Below, one piece after another: positions 1 through 5,693 of a stretch of 6,325 bases of DNA. Source of the stretch: an uncultured Asticcacaulis sp. GTDB taxonomy: Bacteria > Pseudomonadota > Alphaproteobacteria > Caulobacterales > Caulobacteraceae. The DNA is taken from assembly GCA_946480125.1 (NCBI GenBank), contig CAMLIY010000181.1:1-6325 (forward strand), given 5' to 3'. The position numbers and the translations under genes are program-made. Under the pieces are notes generated by a model that had not been told where the DNA came from, searched no databases, and worked only from the letters and a program-made list of their open reading frames with translations. Numbering within the stretch: the first letter of the stretch is position 1; every line of letters starts with the position of its first letter.

Positions 1-55
1 GCGGGGGAGGTGTCAGCGCGAAGCCCGAAGGGCTGGTGTCGCTGACGGAGGGGGC
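1..55 (-). repeat. Interspersed GC-rich repeat, copy A (minus orientation, may continue left of the window)
   Basis: Read on the minus strand, this copy starts with GCCCCCTCCG, has a variable hairpin-forming centre, and ends with CACCTCCCCCGC, as do copies B (73-137) and C (5622-5687). The centre can fold: GTCAGCG at 12-18 pairs with CGCTGAC at 40-46, and inside it AGCCC at 22-26 pairs with GGGCT at 30-34. The window begins exactly at the GCGGGGGAGG end, so the tail seen in B and C (about 28 further bases) would lie outside. No protein is supported here. The function is unknown; it resembles the REP/MITE-like palindromic elements scattered between genes in alphaproteobacteria, which is an inference. 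Confidence 0.7.
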
Positions 56-72
56 ATTGCTCCGTCCATATC

Positions 73-137
73 GCCCCCTCCGGCCAGACAAGCTGGCCAC
101 CTCCCCCGCTTCGCCAAGGCTCACAAGGGAGGAGAAA
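73..137 (+). repeat. Interspersed GC-rich repeat, copy B, in the prpD leader
   Basis: This copy matches copy C (5622-5687) at both ends: GCCCCCTCCG at the start, GCCACCTCCCCCGCTTCGC in the middle (96-114), then a tail sharing GCTC, CAAGGGAGGAG and AAA. The variable centre is a hairpin, GGCCAG at 82-87 with CTGGCC at 93-98 and a five-base loop. Its stem sequence differs from those in copies A and C, yet pairing is kept. The purine-rich tail ends 11 bases before the prpD ATG and contains an AGGAG-like string, so the repeat borders or partly supplies the ribosome-binding region of that gene. Confidence 0.75.
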
Positions 138-142
138 AAGGA
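138..142 (+). promoter_or_regulatory. Ribosome-binding site of prpD
   Basis: AAGGA lies six bases before the ATG at 149, good spacing for a Shine-Dalgarno. A second, stronger-looking GGGAGGAG at 127-134 belongs to the tail of repeat copy B but is 14 bases from the start codon, which is long. The ATG at 149 is also supported by the protein N-terminus, which begins as PrpD proteins typically do. Confidence 0.6.
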
Positions 143-148
143 ACCAAT

Positions 149-1600
149 ATGTCCGCCCATATCCCTAACGAACGCCCCGCTCCCGATACCGTCCTCACCG
201 ATATCGTCGATTATGTGCTTAATTACGAAATCACCTCCAGCCTCGCCTATGAAACGGCGCGCAATTGCCTGATCGACACGCTCGGCTGCGGACTGGAGGC
301 GCTCGACTATCCCGCCTGCCTCAAGCTGTTAGGGCCGATCGTTCCCGGCACCATCGTGCCCAATGGCGCGAAAGTTCCGGGCACCCAATTCCAGCTTGAT
401 CCGGTCCAGGCCGCCTTCAATATCGGCGCCATGATCCGCTGGCTCGATTTCAATGACACCTGGCTGGCGGCCGAATGGGGTCATCCGTCCGATAATCTCG
501 GCGGTATACTGGCCGTGGCCGACTGGCTGTCGCGCACCGCCACCGCCAATGGTCGCAAGCCGCTCGCCATGAAGACCGTGCTGACCGCCATGATAAAGGC
601 GCACGAGATCCAGGGCTGTCTGGCGCTGGAAAACAGTTTCAACCGCGTCGGCCTTGATCACGTGGTGCTGGTCAAGGTGGCCTCCACCGCCGTGGTGGCT
701 CAGATGCTAGGCCTTGAGCGCGGTGAGATCATCAACGCCGTATCTCTGGCCTGGGTCGATGGCCAGAGTTTGCGCACATATCGTCATTCGCCCAATACCG
801 GCTCACGCAAGTCGTGGGCCGCCGGTGACGCCACCGCGCGCGGGGTCCGCCTGGCCCTGATGGCGCAAAAAGGCGAGATGGGCTATCCCTCGGTGCTGAC
901 GGCGAAGACCTGGGGCTTTTACGATGTGCTGTTCAAGGGCCAGCCGTTCAAATTTCAGCGCCCCTATGGCAGCTATGTGATGGAGCAAATCCTCTTCAAG
1001 ATCAGCTTTCCTGCCGAATTCCATTCCCAGACCGCTGTCGAAGCCGCCATGATGTTGCATCAGAAGCTGGCGGCGCTTGGCAAGACGAGCGAAGATATCA
1101 AACGCGTCACCATCCGCACGCACGAAGCCTGCATCCGCATCATCGACAAGAAGGGGCCGCTCGATAACCCGGCAGACCGCGACCACTGCATCCAGTATAT
1201 GGTCGCCGTACCGCTGATCTTCGGTCGTCTGACCGCCGCCGATTATGAAGATGCGGTCGCCGCCGATCCGCGCATCGATGCCCTGCGCGACAAGATCACC
1301 TGCGTCGAAGATATCGCCTTCACCGCCGATTATCACGATCCCGAAAAGCGTTCGATCGCCAACGCTCTGACCGTCGAACTGAACGATGGCACGGTATTCG
1401 ATGAACTCGTGGTCGAATATCCGATCGGCCATAAGCGCCGCCGCGCCGATGGCATCCCCTTGCTGGAGGCCAAGTTCCGCACCAATCTGGCTCGCCGTTT
1501 TCCGCCAAAACAGCAAGCGGCGATACTGAAAGTCAGCCTGGACCAGAAGGCGTTGGAAGCCATATCAGTCAATGATTATGTAGATTTGTATGTAATTTAA
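149..1600 (+). CDS. prpD: 2-methylcitrate dehydratase PrpD (MmgE/PrpD family)
   Basis: PrpD is a cytoplasmic, cofactor-independent dehydratase that converts 2-methylcitrate to 2-methyl-cis-aconitate in the 2-methylcitrate cycle, which oxidises propionyl-CoA. The 483-residue product has the usual PrpD length and the family block RWLDFNDTW (residues 97-105) followed by GHPSDNLGG. By recalled analogy with the related cis-aconitate decarboxylase, likely active-site residues are D100, T104 and H112, K221 in [10 protein letters not shown], and H292 in [24 protein letters not shown] (323-338) and the C-terminal end DLYVI are also typical of PrpD proper rather than distant MmgE homologues. No prpB, prpC or prpE is visible; they could lie to the left. 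The stop codon overlaps that of the convergent CAP gene. The last 40 or so bases are AT-rich compared with the body of the gene. Confidence 0.95.
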   Translation: MSAHIPNERPAPDTVLTDIVDYVLNYEITSSLAYETARNCLIDTLGCGLEALDYPACLKLLGPIVPGTIVPNGAKVPGTQFQLDPVQAAFNIGAMIRWLDFNDTWLAAEWGHPSDNLGGILAVADWLSRTATANGRKPLAMKTVLTAMIKAHEIQGCLALENSFNRVGLDHVVLVKVASTAVVAQMLGLERGEIINAVSLAWVDGQSLRTYRHSPNTGSRKSWAAGDATARGVRLALMAQKGEMGYPSVLTAKTWGFYDVLFKGQPFKFQRPYGSYVMEQILFKISFPAEFHSQTAVEAAMMLHQKLAALGKTSEDIKRVTIRTHEACIRIIDKKGPLDNPADRDHCIQYMVAVPLIFGRLTAADYEDAVAADPRIDALRDKITCVEDIAFTADYHDPEKRSIANALTVELNDGTVFDELVVEYPIGHKRRRADGIPLLEAKFRTNLARRFPPKQQAAILKVSLDQKALEAISVNDYVDLYVI

Positions 1601-2067
1601 CGACCGAGATTAAGGGGCATGGCGAAGACCTGCGTCCAGTAGGCGCCGCCCTCCCCTTCCGGCCAGGCCATAGCGATGCCAGTTTCCTTGAAGGCGCACA
1701 TCAGGATATTCTGCCGGTGACCGGGGCTGTTCATCCAGGTATCCACCACCGCTTCGGGATCATCAGAATTGATCTCGATATTCTCACCAACCATCTGATA
1801 GACATAGCCGGTATCCTTCACCCGCCTGCCAGGCGTCGAGCCATCCGGCGCGTTATGGCTGAAATAATGACGCTCCGCCATGCCGCGGCTCTGGCGTTCG
1901 GCGGCTTCCGACAGACGCGCCTCGATGCGCAAAGGCTTGCAGCCATGTTGCACGCGCTCGGCATTGATCATCGCCAGCACGTCGGCTTCCGGACCACGCG
2001 GCCTGGCGTCAACATTTGTGGAGATAAGGCTGGCACAAGCGACGATAACCAGGATGAGGGTACGCAT
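1597..2067 (-). CDS. Secreted CAP/SCP-domain protein
   Basis: The 156-residue product has a hydrophobic N-terminus (residues 4-15) and a plausible signal peptidase I site after VDA (21), so it is probably exported. The rest is a single CAP (SCP/PR1-like) domain of the compact bacterial type. It contains [11 protein letters not shown] near 33-43, [16 protein letters not shown] (67-82), GENI (94-97), SPGHRQNIL (114-122) and YWTQVFA (143-149). The conserved cavity residues H71, E95 and H117 are present. C43 and C124 could form a disulphide. Bacterial CAP proteins are found in envelopes and exudates, but their biochemical activity is mostly unknown, so no reaction is assigned. The ATG is the only start available, since an in-frame TAA lies two codons upstream. 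The ribosome-binding site is weak. The gene diverges from the small gene at 2256 and converges on prpD. Confidence 0.88.
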   Translation of the reverse strand: MRTLILVIVACASLISTNVDARPRGPEADVLAMINAERVQHGCKPLRIEARLSEAAERQSRGMAERHYFSHNAPDGSTPGRRVKDTGYVYQMVGENIEINSDDPEAVVDTWMNSPGHRQNILMCAFKETGIAMAWPEGEGGAYWTQVFAMPLNLGR

Positions 2068-2112
2068 TACTTAAGATTCCGATGAAGATAGCAGAAAGGA
2101 TTGCGCTTGATG

Positions 2113-2120
2113 CGTTAACG
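2113..2120. repeat. CGTTAACG palindrome in the divergent intergenic region
   Basis: A perfect 8-base palindrome lies about 46 bases upstream of the CAP gene start, between the two divergent genes. It could be part of an operator for either gene. It does not match the CtrA consensus of two TTAA half-sites spaced by seven bases, because only one half-site is present. The support is only the symmetry and the location. Confidence 0.25.
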
Positions 2121-2130
2121 TTTTGCATAC

Positions 2131-2148
2131 CGCCCCTGTTCACAGGCG
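2131..2148. repeat. Imperfect inverted repeat, possible operator
   Basis: CGCCCCTGTTCACAGGCG contains the symmetric core CCTG-TTCA-CAGG, and its outer bases can also pair if two Cs bulge. It sits in the 188-base region between the CAP gene and the small gene at 2256. The location suits a regulator-binding site or a small hairpin in the CAP leader. I do not recognise a specific regulator. Confidence 0.25.
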
Positions 2149-2195
2149 ATCAAATTTTAGGTGAATGGGATGCCGCGGAAGTGAGCAAGCGTTAG

Positions 2196-2224
2196 TTGGC
2201 GTGTGAGTGCGTGTGTGAAATAAT
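2196..2224 (+). promoter_or_regulatory. Candidate sigma-70-type promoter of the gene at 2256
   Basis: TTGGCG (2196-2201) and AATAAT (2219-2224) match the -35 and -10 consensus at 4 and 5 of 6 positions, with a 17-base spacer that is rich in GT. This predicts a start near 2231 and a leader of about 25 bases ending in the ribosome-binding site. The -10 overlaps the first of two TGAAATAA copies (2216-2223 and 2226-2233). Alphaproteobacterial promoters often deviate from the E. coli consensus, so this is a moderate call. Confidence 0.4.
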
Positions 2225-2233
2225 TTGAAATAA
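2216..2233 (+). repeat. Tandem TGAAATAA direct repeat overlapping the candidate -10
   Basis: TGAAATAA occurs at 2216-2223 and again at 2226-2233. The start-to-start distance is 10 bases, about one helical turn, so both copies face the same side of the DNA. Such an arrangement over a -10 box would suit an operator, but the sequence is AT-rich and could be repeated by chance. Confidence 0.3.
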
Positions 2234-2242
2234 GGCGTTTTC

Positions 2243-2247
2243 AGGAG
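2243..2247 (+). promoter_or_regulatory. Ribosome-binding site of the small gene at 2256
   Basis: AGGAG lies eight bases before the ATG at 2256. This near-perfect Shine-Dalgarno fixes the start and is the best single argument that the small open frame is a translated gene. Confidence 0.8.
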
Positions 2248-2255
2248 ATACGGGT

Positions 2256-2561
2256 ATGACAATCAATCTTTTCAGTGAAACGGCGCGCAAGGCATTTGTC
2301 GACCAGCATATGGAAGCCTTCAGGGCCGGGGTTCGCGAAGGCCGCGCGGCGCGCGAAAACCTTCAGGCCAAGATCGAATCCATGACCTCGGTCAGTTTTG
2401 CGGAAGACGACAGGATCGCCTTGCGCGATTATTTGCGCAAGTTGTCATGGATGTACCGCAAGGGCGAGATCGACGAGCGAACGACGCAACAGGGCCTGAA
2501 CAAGGTGGTCATGGCTGCGGCCGCCAATAGTCCAGAAGTGCTAAATTATATAAGGGCTTAA
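2256..2561 (+). CDS. Small uncharacterised protein, 101 residues
   Basis: I do not recognise a family. The product is soluble-looking: it has no signal peptide, no membrane segment, no cysteine and one tryptophan (W65). It is very rich in charged residues of both signs, with long stretches expected to be helical: about 8-42 (FVDQHMEAFRAGVREGRAA part), about 48-70 and about 76-90. A short linker with S42-S47 separates the first two helices, so a small helical bundle or an oligomerising helical protein is plausible. It has its own good ribosome-binding site and a candidate promoter, and its GC-rich third-position codons resemble those of its neighbours, so it appears native and real. It diverges from the CAP gene, and its stop codon overlaps that of mmsB on the other strand, so it is probably a single-gene transcript. 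No function is assigned. Confidence 0.75.
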   Translation: MTINLFSETARKAFVDQHMEAFRAGVREGRAARENLQAKIESMTSVSFAEDDRIALRDYLRKLSWMYRKGEIDERTTQQGLNKVVMAAAANSPEVLNYIRA

Positions 2562-3430
2562 GCGCCTCTCCTAATGCGTTTCATCATATAGGAAAAATCC
2601 TGAGACGCATGGCCCTGATTGCACAGGGCCTCATAAAGCGCATGGGCGCGTGAGCCCAGCGGCGTATCGGCATTGGTTTGCGCCGCCGCCTGCATCGCCA
2701 GGCTTAAGTCCTTCAGCATCAGGGCAGAGGCAAAGCCCGATTGATAGTCATTATTGGCCGGCGAGGTCGGTCCCGGCACCGGGCAATAGCTGGTCATGGA
2801 CCAGTTCTGACCGGACGCCTTCGAGGCGATATCGAAGAAGACCTGATCCTTCAGACCCAGCTTTTCCGCCAGGGCAAAGGCTTCGCAGGTGCCGATCATG
2901 GTGATGGCCAGCAGCATGTTGTTGCACAGCTTGGCCGCCTGACCGGCCCCGGCCGCGCCCGCATGAATCACCGTATTGCCCATGGCTTTCAGAATCGGTT
3001 CGGCCAGATCGAACGCCGCTTCCGATCCGCCGCACATAAAGGTCAGAGTACCCGCTTTCGCCCCGGCCATGCCGCCCGAAACCGGCGCATCGATCATCTG
3101 GTATCCCGCCGTTTCAGCCTGAGCCGCCACCTGGCGGGCGCTATGGACATCAATGGTGGAGCAATCGATCAACAACGCGCTTTTCGGCGTCCGTTCCAGC
3201 GCCTGCGAATAGACGGAAAGCACGTGCTGGCCGCCCGGCAGCATGGTGATCACCGCCTCCGCCCCTTCGCACGCCTGGCCCAGCGATGTGGCACCCATGC
3301 AGCCATCCGCCACGGCCTGAGTCAGGGCCGCTTCGCTCAGATCATAGGCGCACACCTCATGCCCGGCCCTGACCAGATTGGCTGCCATGCCGGAGCCCAT
3401 ATGGCCCAGGCCGATAAACGCGATTTTCAT
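2558..3430 (-). CDS. mmsB: 3-hydroxyisobutyrate dehydrogenase
   Basis: This enzyme oxidises 3-hydroxyisobutyrate to methylmalonate semialdehyde with NAD+ in the cytoplasm, in the valine degradation pathway. The 290-residue length is normal for the beta-hydroxyacid dehydrogenase family. It has an N-terminal Rossmann fold with GLGHMG (7-12), D30 at the end of the second strand (favouring NAD over NADP), MLPGG (63-67), the substrate-binding DAPVSGG (114-120), and K167 in the AAKLCNN helix as the expected catalytic lysine. KDLSLA (240-245) is also typical. It is the last gene of the minus-strand operon. Its ATG overlaps the TGA of the upstream hydrolase gene as ATGA, suggesting coupled translation. 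The specific substrate is supported by the operon context; a related hydroxyacid dehydrogenase role would be the alternative. Confidence 0.93.
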   Translation of the reverse strand: MKIAFIGLGHMGSGMAANLVRAGHEVCAYDLSEAALTQAVADGCMGATSLGQACEGAEAVITMLPGGQHVLSVYSQALERTPKSALLIDCSTIDVHSARQVAAQAETAGYQMIDAPVSGGMAGAKAGTLTFMCGGSEAAFDLAEPILKAMGNTVIHAGAAGAGQAAKLCNNMLLAITMIGTCEAFALAEKLGLKDQVFFDIASKASGQNWSMTSYCPVPGPTSPANNDYQSGFASALMLKDLSLAMQAAAQTNADTPLGSRAHALYEALCNQGHASQDFSYMMKRIRRGA

Positions 3431-4455
3431 AGCGAAAGCTCCTGTGAAACCGGCGCAAACATGGCCTCGATCATGGCTTTAGTGACGCCGGCTGGTGTTT
3501 CCGGCGACCATTTCGGCGCGTGATCCTTGTCCTCGATCACCGCGCGCACGCCTTCGGAAAAATCGTGCGTACGAATGATATGGCAGGCGATGCGGTATTC
3601 CATCCGCATGATATCCTCGAAGGACGACATCTGCGCTCCGCGCCGTAATTGCGCCAGCGATACGGCCATGGAGAGCGGCGAACGGCTTTTGAGAATATCC
3701 GCCTGCGCCGTCGCCCAGTCATCATCGGCCATTTTCAGTGCCAGGCAGATATCGGTGATGGTCGGGCGCGAAAAGCAATGATTGATTATATCCAGATACT
3801 CAGCATAGCTTGGCGCTTGCGAGGCTTGCGCATAGTCCGCCAGAACCGTATCCAGCGCCTCGCCCGCCAGCAGTCGCGCTTTCAATTTCGGCAGGTTTTC
3901 AGACGGAACAAAGTGCGTGGCGATACCGGCGGCCAGCACATCTCTGCCCTTTAGCCGTGCGCCCGTGAGCGCCAGCCAGGTGCCAAGTTGCCCTTGCAGA
4001 CGCGGCAGAAACCACGATCCGCCGACATCAGGGAACAGGCCGATCCCCGTTTCCGGCATGGCGAACAGGGTATGTTCGGTGGCGATACGGTGAGAGCCAT
4101 GAATGGAGATACCGACACCGCCGCCCATGGTCACGCCATCCATCAGAGCAATATAGGGCTTGGGAAAGCGCTTGATCTGGGTGTTGAGCTTATATTCGAT
4201 GCGGAAGAAATCCTCGCCCGCCTTGCCATCCCAACGGCCGCTTTCAGCCACCATGCGGATATCACCACCGGCGCAGAAGCCGCGCGTGCCATCAGCATGA
4301 TCGATCATCACCATTTTCACTTTGTCATCGACCGCCCATTCTGTAAGCGCTTCGCTCATCAGCCGGCACATCTCCGTATTCAGTGCGTGCAGGGCCTGCG
4401 GGCGGTTGAGCGTAATCCGGCCGGTGCCGTTCTCGACGCGAATAAGAACGTCCAT
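3427..4455 (-). CDS. 3-hydroxyisobutyryl-CoA hydrolase (crotonase fold)
   Basis: The 342-residue product is a member of the enoyl-CoA hydratase/isomerase superfamily. Its extra C-terminal length and sequence blocks point to 3-hydroxyisobutyryl-CoA hydrolase (HIBCH), which releases CoA from 3-hydroxyisobutyryl-CoA in valine degradation. Visible signatures are FCAGGDIR (60-67, oxyanion-hole strand), FFRIEYKLN (83-91), FPKPYIALMDGVTMGGGVGI (97-116) and AMPETGIGLFPDVGGSWFLP (132-151). E135 and D143 match the acidic residues expected in HIBCH active sites. Plain enoyl-CoA hydratases are about 260 residues and lack the FFRxEYxLN and FPDVGGSWFLP blocks. It starts with TAATG, the ATG sharing one base with the stop of the acyl-CoA dehydrogenase gene, and ends by overlapping mmsB by four bases. 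Automated annotation may call it simply enoyl-CoA hydratase. Confidence 0.9.
   Translation of the reverse strand: MDVLIRVENGTGRITLNRPQALHALNTEMCRLMSEALTEWAVDDKVKMVMIDHADGTRGFCAGGDIRMVAESGRWDGKAGEDFFRIEYKLNTQIKRFPKPYIALMDGVTMGGGVGISIHGSHRIATEHTLFAMPETGIGLFPDVGGSWFLPRLQGQLGTWLALTGARLKGRDVLAAGIATHFVPSENLPKLKARLLAGEALDTVLADYAQASQAPSYAEYLDIINHCFSRPTITDICLALKMADDDWATAQADILKSRSPLSMAVSLAQLRRGAQMSSFEDIMRMEYRIACHIIRTHDFSEGVRAVIEDKDHAPKWSPETPAGVTKAMIEAMFAPVSQELSL
3439..3443 (-). promoter_or_regulatory. Ribosome-binding site of mmsB inside the hydrolase gene
   Basis: On the minus strand AGGAG lies eight bases before the mmsB ATG, within the last codons of the upstream gene. With the ATGA overlap, it supports the chosen start and direct reinitiation. 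Confidence 0.7.
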
Positions 4456-5579
4456 TATTGCTCTTTCAGCATATCGCGCGCGATGATGACGCGCATGATT
4501 TCATTGGTGCCTTCGAGTATCTGGTGGACCCGAAGGTCGCGTACAATGCGCTCGACGCCGTAGTCATGCAGATAGCCGTAACCACCGTGGATTTGCAGCG
4601 CTTCATTGGCGACTTTTGAGCCGGTATCGGTGACAAAGCGCTTGGCCATGGCGCACCATTTCGTCGCATCAGGCGTGCCGGCGTCCAGCCTTGCCGCTGC
4701 TTCATAAAGCAGGGTGCGCGCCGCCTGTAACTCGGTTTCCATGTCGGCCAGCTTGAACTGCGTCACCTGAAACTCATTGAGATGCTTTCCGAACTGGCTC
4801 CGCTCACTGGCATATTGACGGGCGCGATCAAACGCGTCCTGTGCCCCGCCAAGGCTACAGGCGGCGATATTGAGCCGCCCGCCATCCAGTCCTTTCATGG
4901 CGAACCTGAAGCCCTCGCCTTCCCCGCCGATGCGGTTCTCCGCCGGGATGCGGACATCATCGAACATCACTTGACGCGTCGGCTGGGCGTTCCAGCCCAT
5001 CTTCTTCTCGTTGGCGCCAAAGCTGAGACCCTGCGCTTCCTTCGGCACCACAAAGGCCGATATGGTGTCGCCGGTTTTCGCCATGACGACATAGATATCC
5101 GAGACGCCGGCACCGGAAATGAACGCTTTCGAGCCATTCAAAACATAGGTGTCGCTATCCCGTTCGGCCCGCGTCTTCATGGCTGCGGCGTCCGAGCCAG
5201 ACCCCGGCTCGGTCAGGCAGTAGCTGGCGATCCATTCCATGCCGGTCAGCTTCGGCACGAAACGCGCGCGTAAACTCTCCGAAGCGAAACTGTCGATCAT
5301 CCAGGTACACATATTATGGATCGACAGAAAGGCCGCCGTGGCGATGCAGCCGCGCGATAACTGCTCGAAAATCAGCACGGCATCCAGGCGGCTCATGCCC
5401 GATCCGCCATGTTCTTCGCTGGTATAGATGGCAGCAAAACCCAATCCCGCCGCCTCACGCATGACATCGACCGGAAAATGCTTTTGCTCATCCCACTCGC
5501 CGGCGAAAGGCCGCAGGCGATCATAGGCAAAACGCTGTGCCGCAGCCTGAATCATTAACTGATCGTCGTTTAGTGGCAT
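4455..5579 (-). CDS. Acyl-CoA dehydrogenase, probably isobutyryl-CoA dehydrogenase
   Basis: This FAD-dependent enzyme oxidises a short branched acyl-CoA to its enoyl-CoA and passes electrons to electron-transfer flavoprotein. The operon and the sequence both point to isobutyryl-CoA giving methacrylyl-CoA. The 374 residues form the standard three-part fold: an N-terminal helical domain, a middle beta domain with CLTEPGSGSD (121-130) and NGSKAFISGAG (148-158), and a C-terminal helical domain with RSQFGKHL (260-267) and ALQIHGGYGYLHDY (327-340). The catalytic base is E356 in ILEGTNEIMR. SIHNMCTWMIDSF (86-98) and GLDGGRLNIA (230-239) resemble the human ACAD8-type isobutyryl-CoA dehydrogenase as I recall it. 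The N-terminus MPLNDDQ matches the usual start of the mature family. The ribosome-binding site is weak (GAGAG). A 2-methylbutyryl-CoA activity cannot be excluded from sequence alone. Confidence 0.92.
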   Translation of the reverse strand: MPLNDDQLMIQAAAQRFAYDRLRPFAGEWDEQKHFPVDVMREAAGLGFAAIYTSEEHGGSGMSRLDAVLIFEQLSRGCIATAAFLSIHNMCTWMIDSFASESLRARFVPKLTGMEWIASYCLTEPGSGSDAAAMKTRAERDSDTYVLNGSKAFISGAGVSDIYVVMAKTGDTISAFVVPKEAQGLSFGANEKKMGWNAQPTRQVMFDDVRIPAENRIGGEGEGFRFAMKGLDGGRLNIAACSLGGAQDAFDRARQYASERSQFGKHLNEFQVTQFKLADMETELQAARTLLYEAAARLDAGTPDATKWCAMAKRFVTDTGSKVANEALQIHGGYGYLHDYGVERIVRDLRVHQILEGTNEIMRVIIARDMLKEQ

Positions 5580-5693
5580 TGCTTGTTGTCTCTCTGGCCC
5601 TGTTTATTGTCCGTGGGGTTTGCCCCCTCCGTCGCCGCAAGCGGCGCCACCTCCCCCGCTTCGCAAATGCTCGCAAGGGAGGAGAAATAGTCC
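5580..5693 (-). other. Intergenic gap within the valine operon, holding repeat copy C
   Basis: This 114-base space separates the mmsA stop from the acyl-CoA dehydrogenase start, while the next two gene junctions overlap. More than half of it is repeat copy C. On the minus strand a GGGG-CAAA-CCCC hairpin (5626 to 5615) follows the repeat, but no U-run follows, so it is not a convincing intrinsic terminator. I see no clear promoter, so read-through from mmsA is the simplest reading, possibly with partial attenuation or RNA processing. Confidence 0.5.
5622..5687 (+). repeat. Interspersed GC-rich repeat, copy C, between mmsA and the acyl-CoA dehydrogenase gene
   Basis: This copy matches copy B over GCCCCCTCCG, GCCACCTCCCCCGCTTCGC (5646-5664) and the tail with GCTC, GCAAGGGAGGAG and AAA. 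The central stem is CGCCG (5633-5637) with CGGCG (5642-5646), different in sequence from A and B but still paired. It lies in plus orientation, opposite to transcription of the surrounding operon, so its AGGGAGGAG tail cannot serve as a ribosome-binding site here. In the minus-strand mRNA the GC-rich hairpin would sit between the two coding regions. Confidence 0.75.

Noticed and set aside
1..137. A CRISPR array suggested by repeated GC-rich blocks
   Set aside because: The copies are in opposite orientations, are not regularly spaced, and there are no cas genes; the pattern fits interspersed palindromic repeats.
36..272. A 78-codon open frame on the plus strand over the repeats and the start of prpD
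   Set aside because: It runs through the repeat and then overlaps prpD in another frame; its proline- and serine-rich product reflects repeat composition and there is no ribosome-binding site.
803..1516. A 237-codon open frame on the minus strand inside prpD
   Set aside because: It is antisense to a certain gene, has no ribosome-binding site or family resemblance, and is the kind of long shadow frame expected in GC-rich codon-biased DNA.
1717..2085. A 122-codon plus-strand open frame over the CAP gene
   Set aside because: The CAP domain motifs on the minus strand are clear, and this frame is their antisense shadow.
2071..2118. A CtrA-binding site built from TTAA at 2071 and 2115
   Set aside because: The two TTAA motifs are 44 bases apart, not separated by seven bases as in the known site, so the match is not meaningful.
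2741..3523. A 260-codon open frame on the plus strand opposite mmsB
   Set aside because: It lies over a well-supported dehydrogenase gene on the other strand, and its Arg/His/Gly-rich product looks like a frame shadow.
5615..5687. An intrinsic terminator after mmsA
   Set aside because: GC-rich hairpins are present on the minus strand, but no U-rich run follows them and the downstream genes belong to the same pathway, so termination is not supported.
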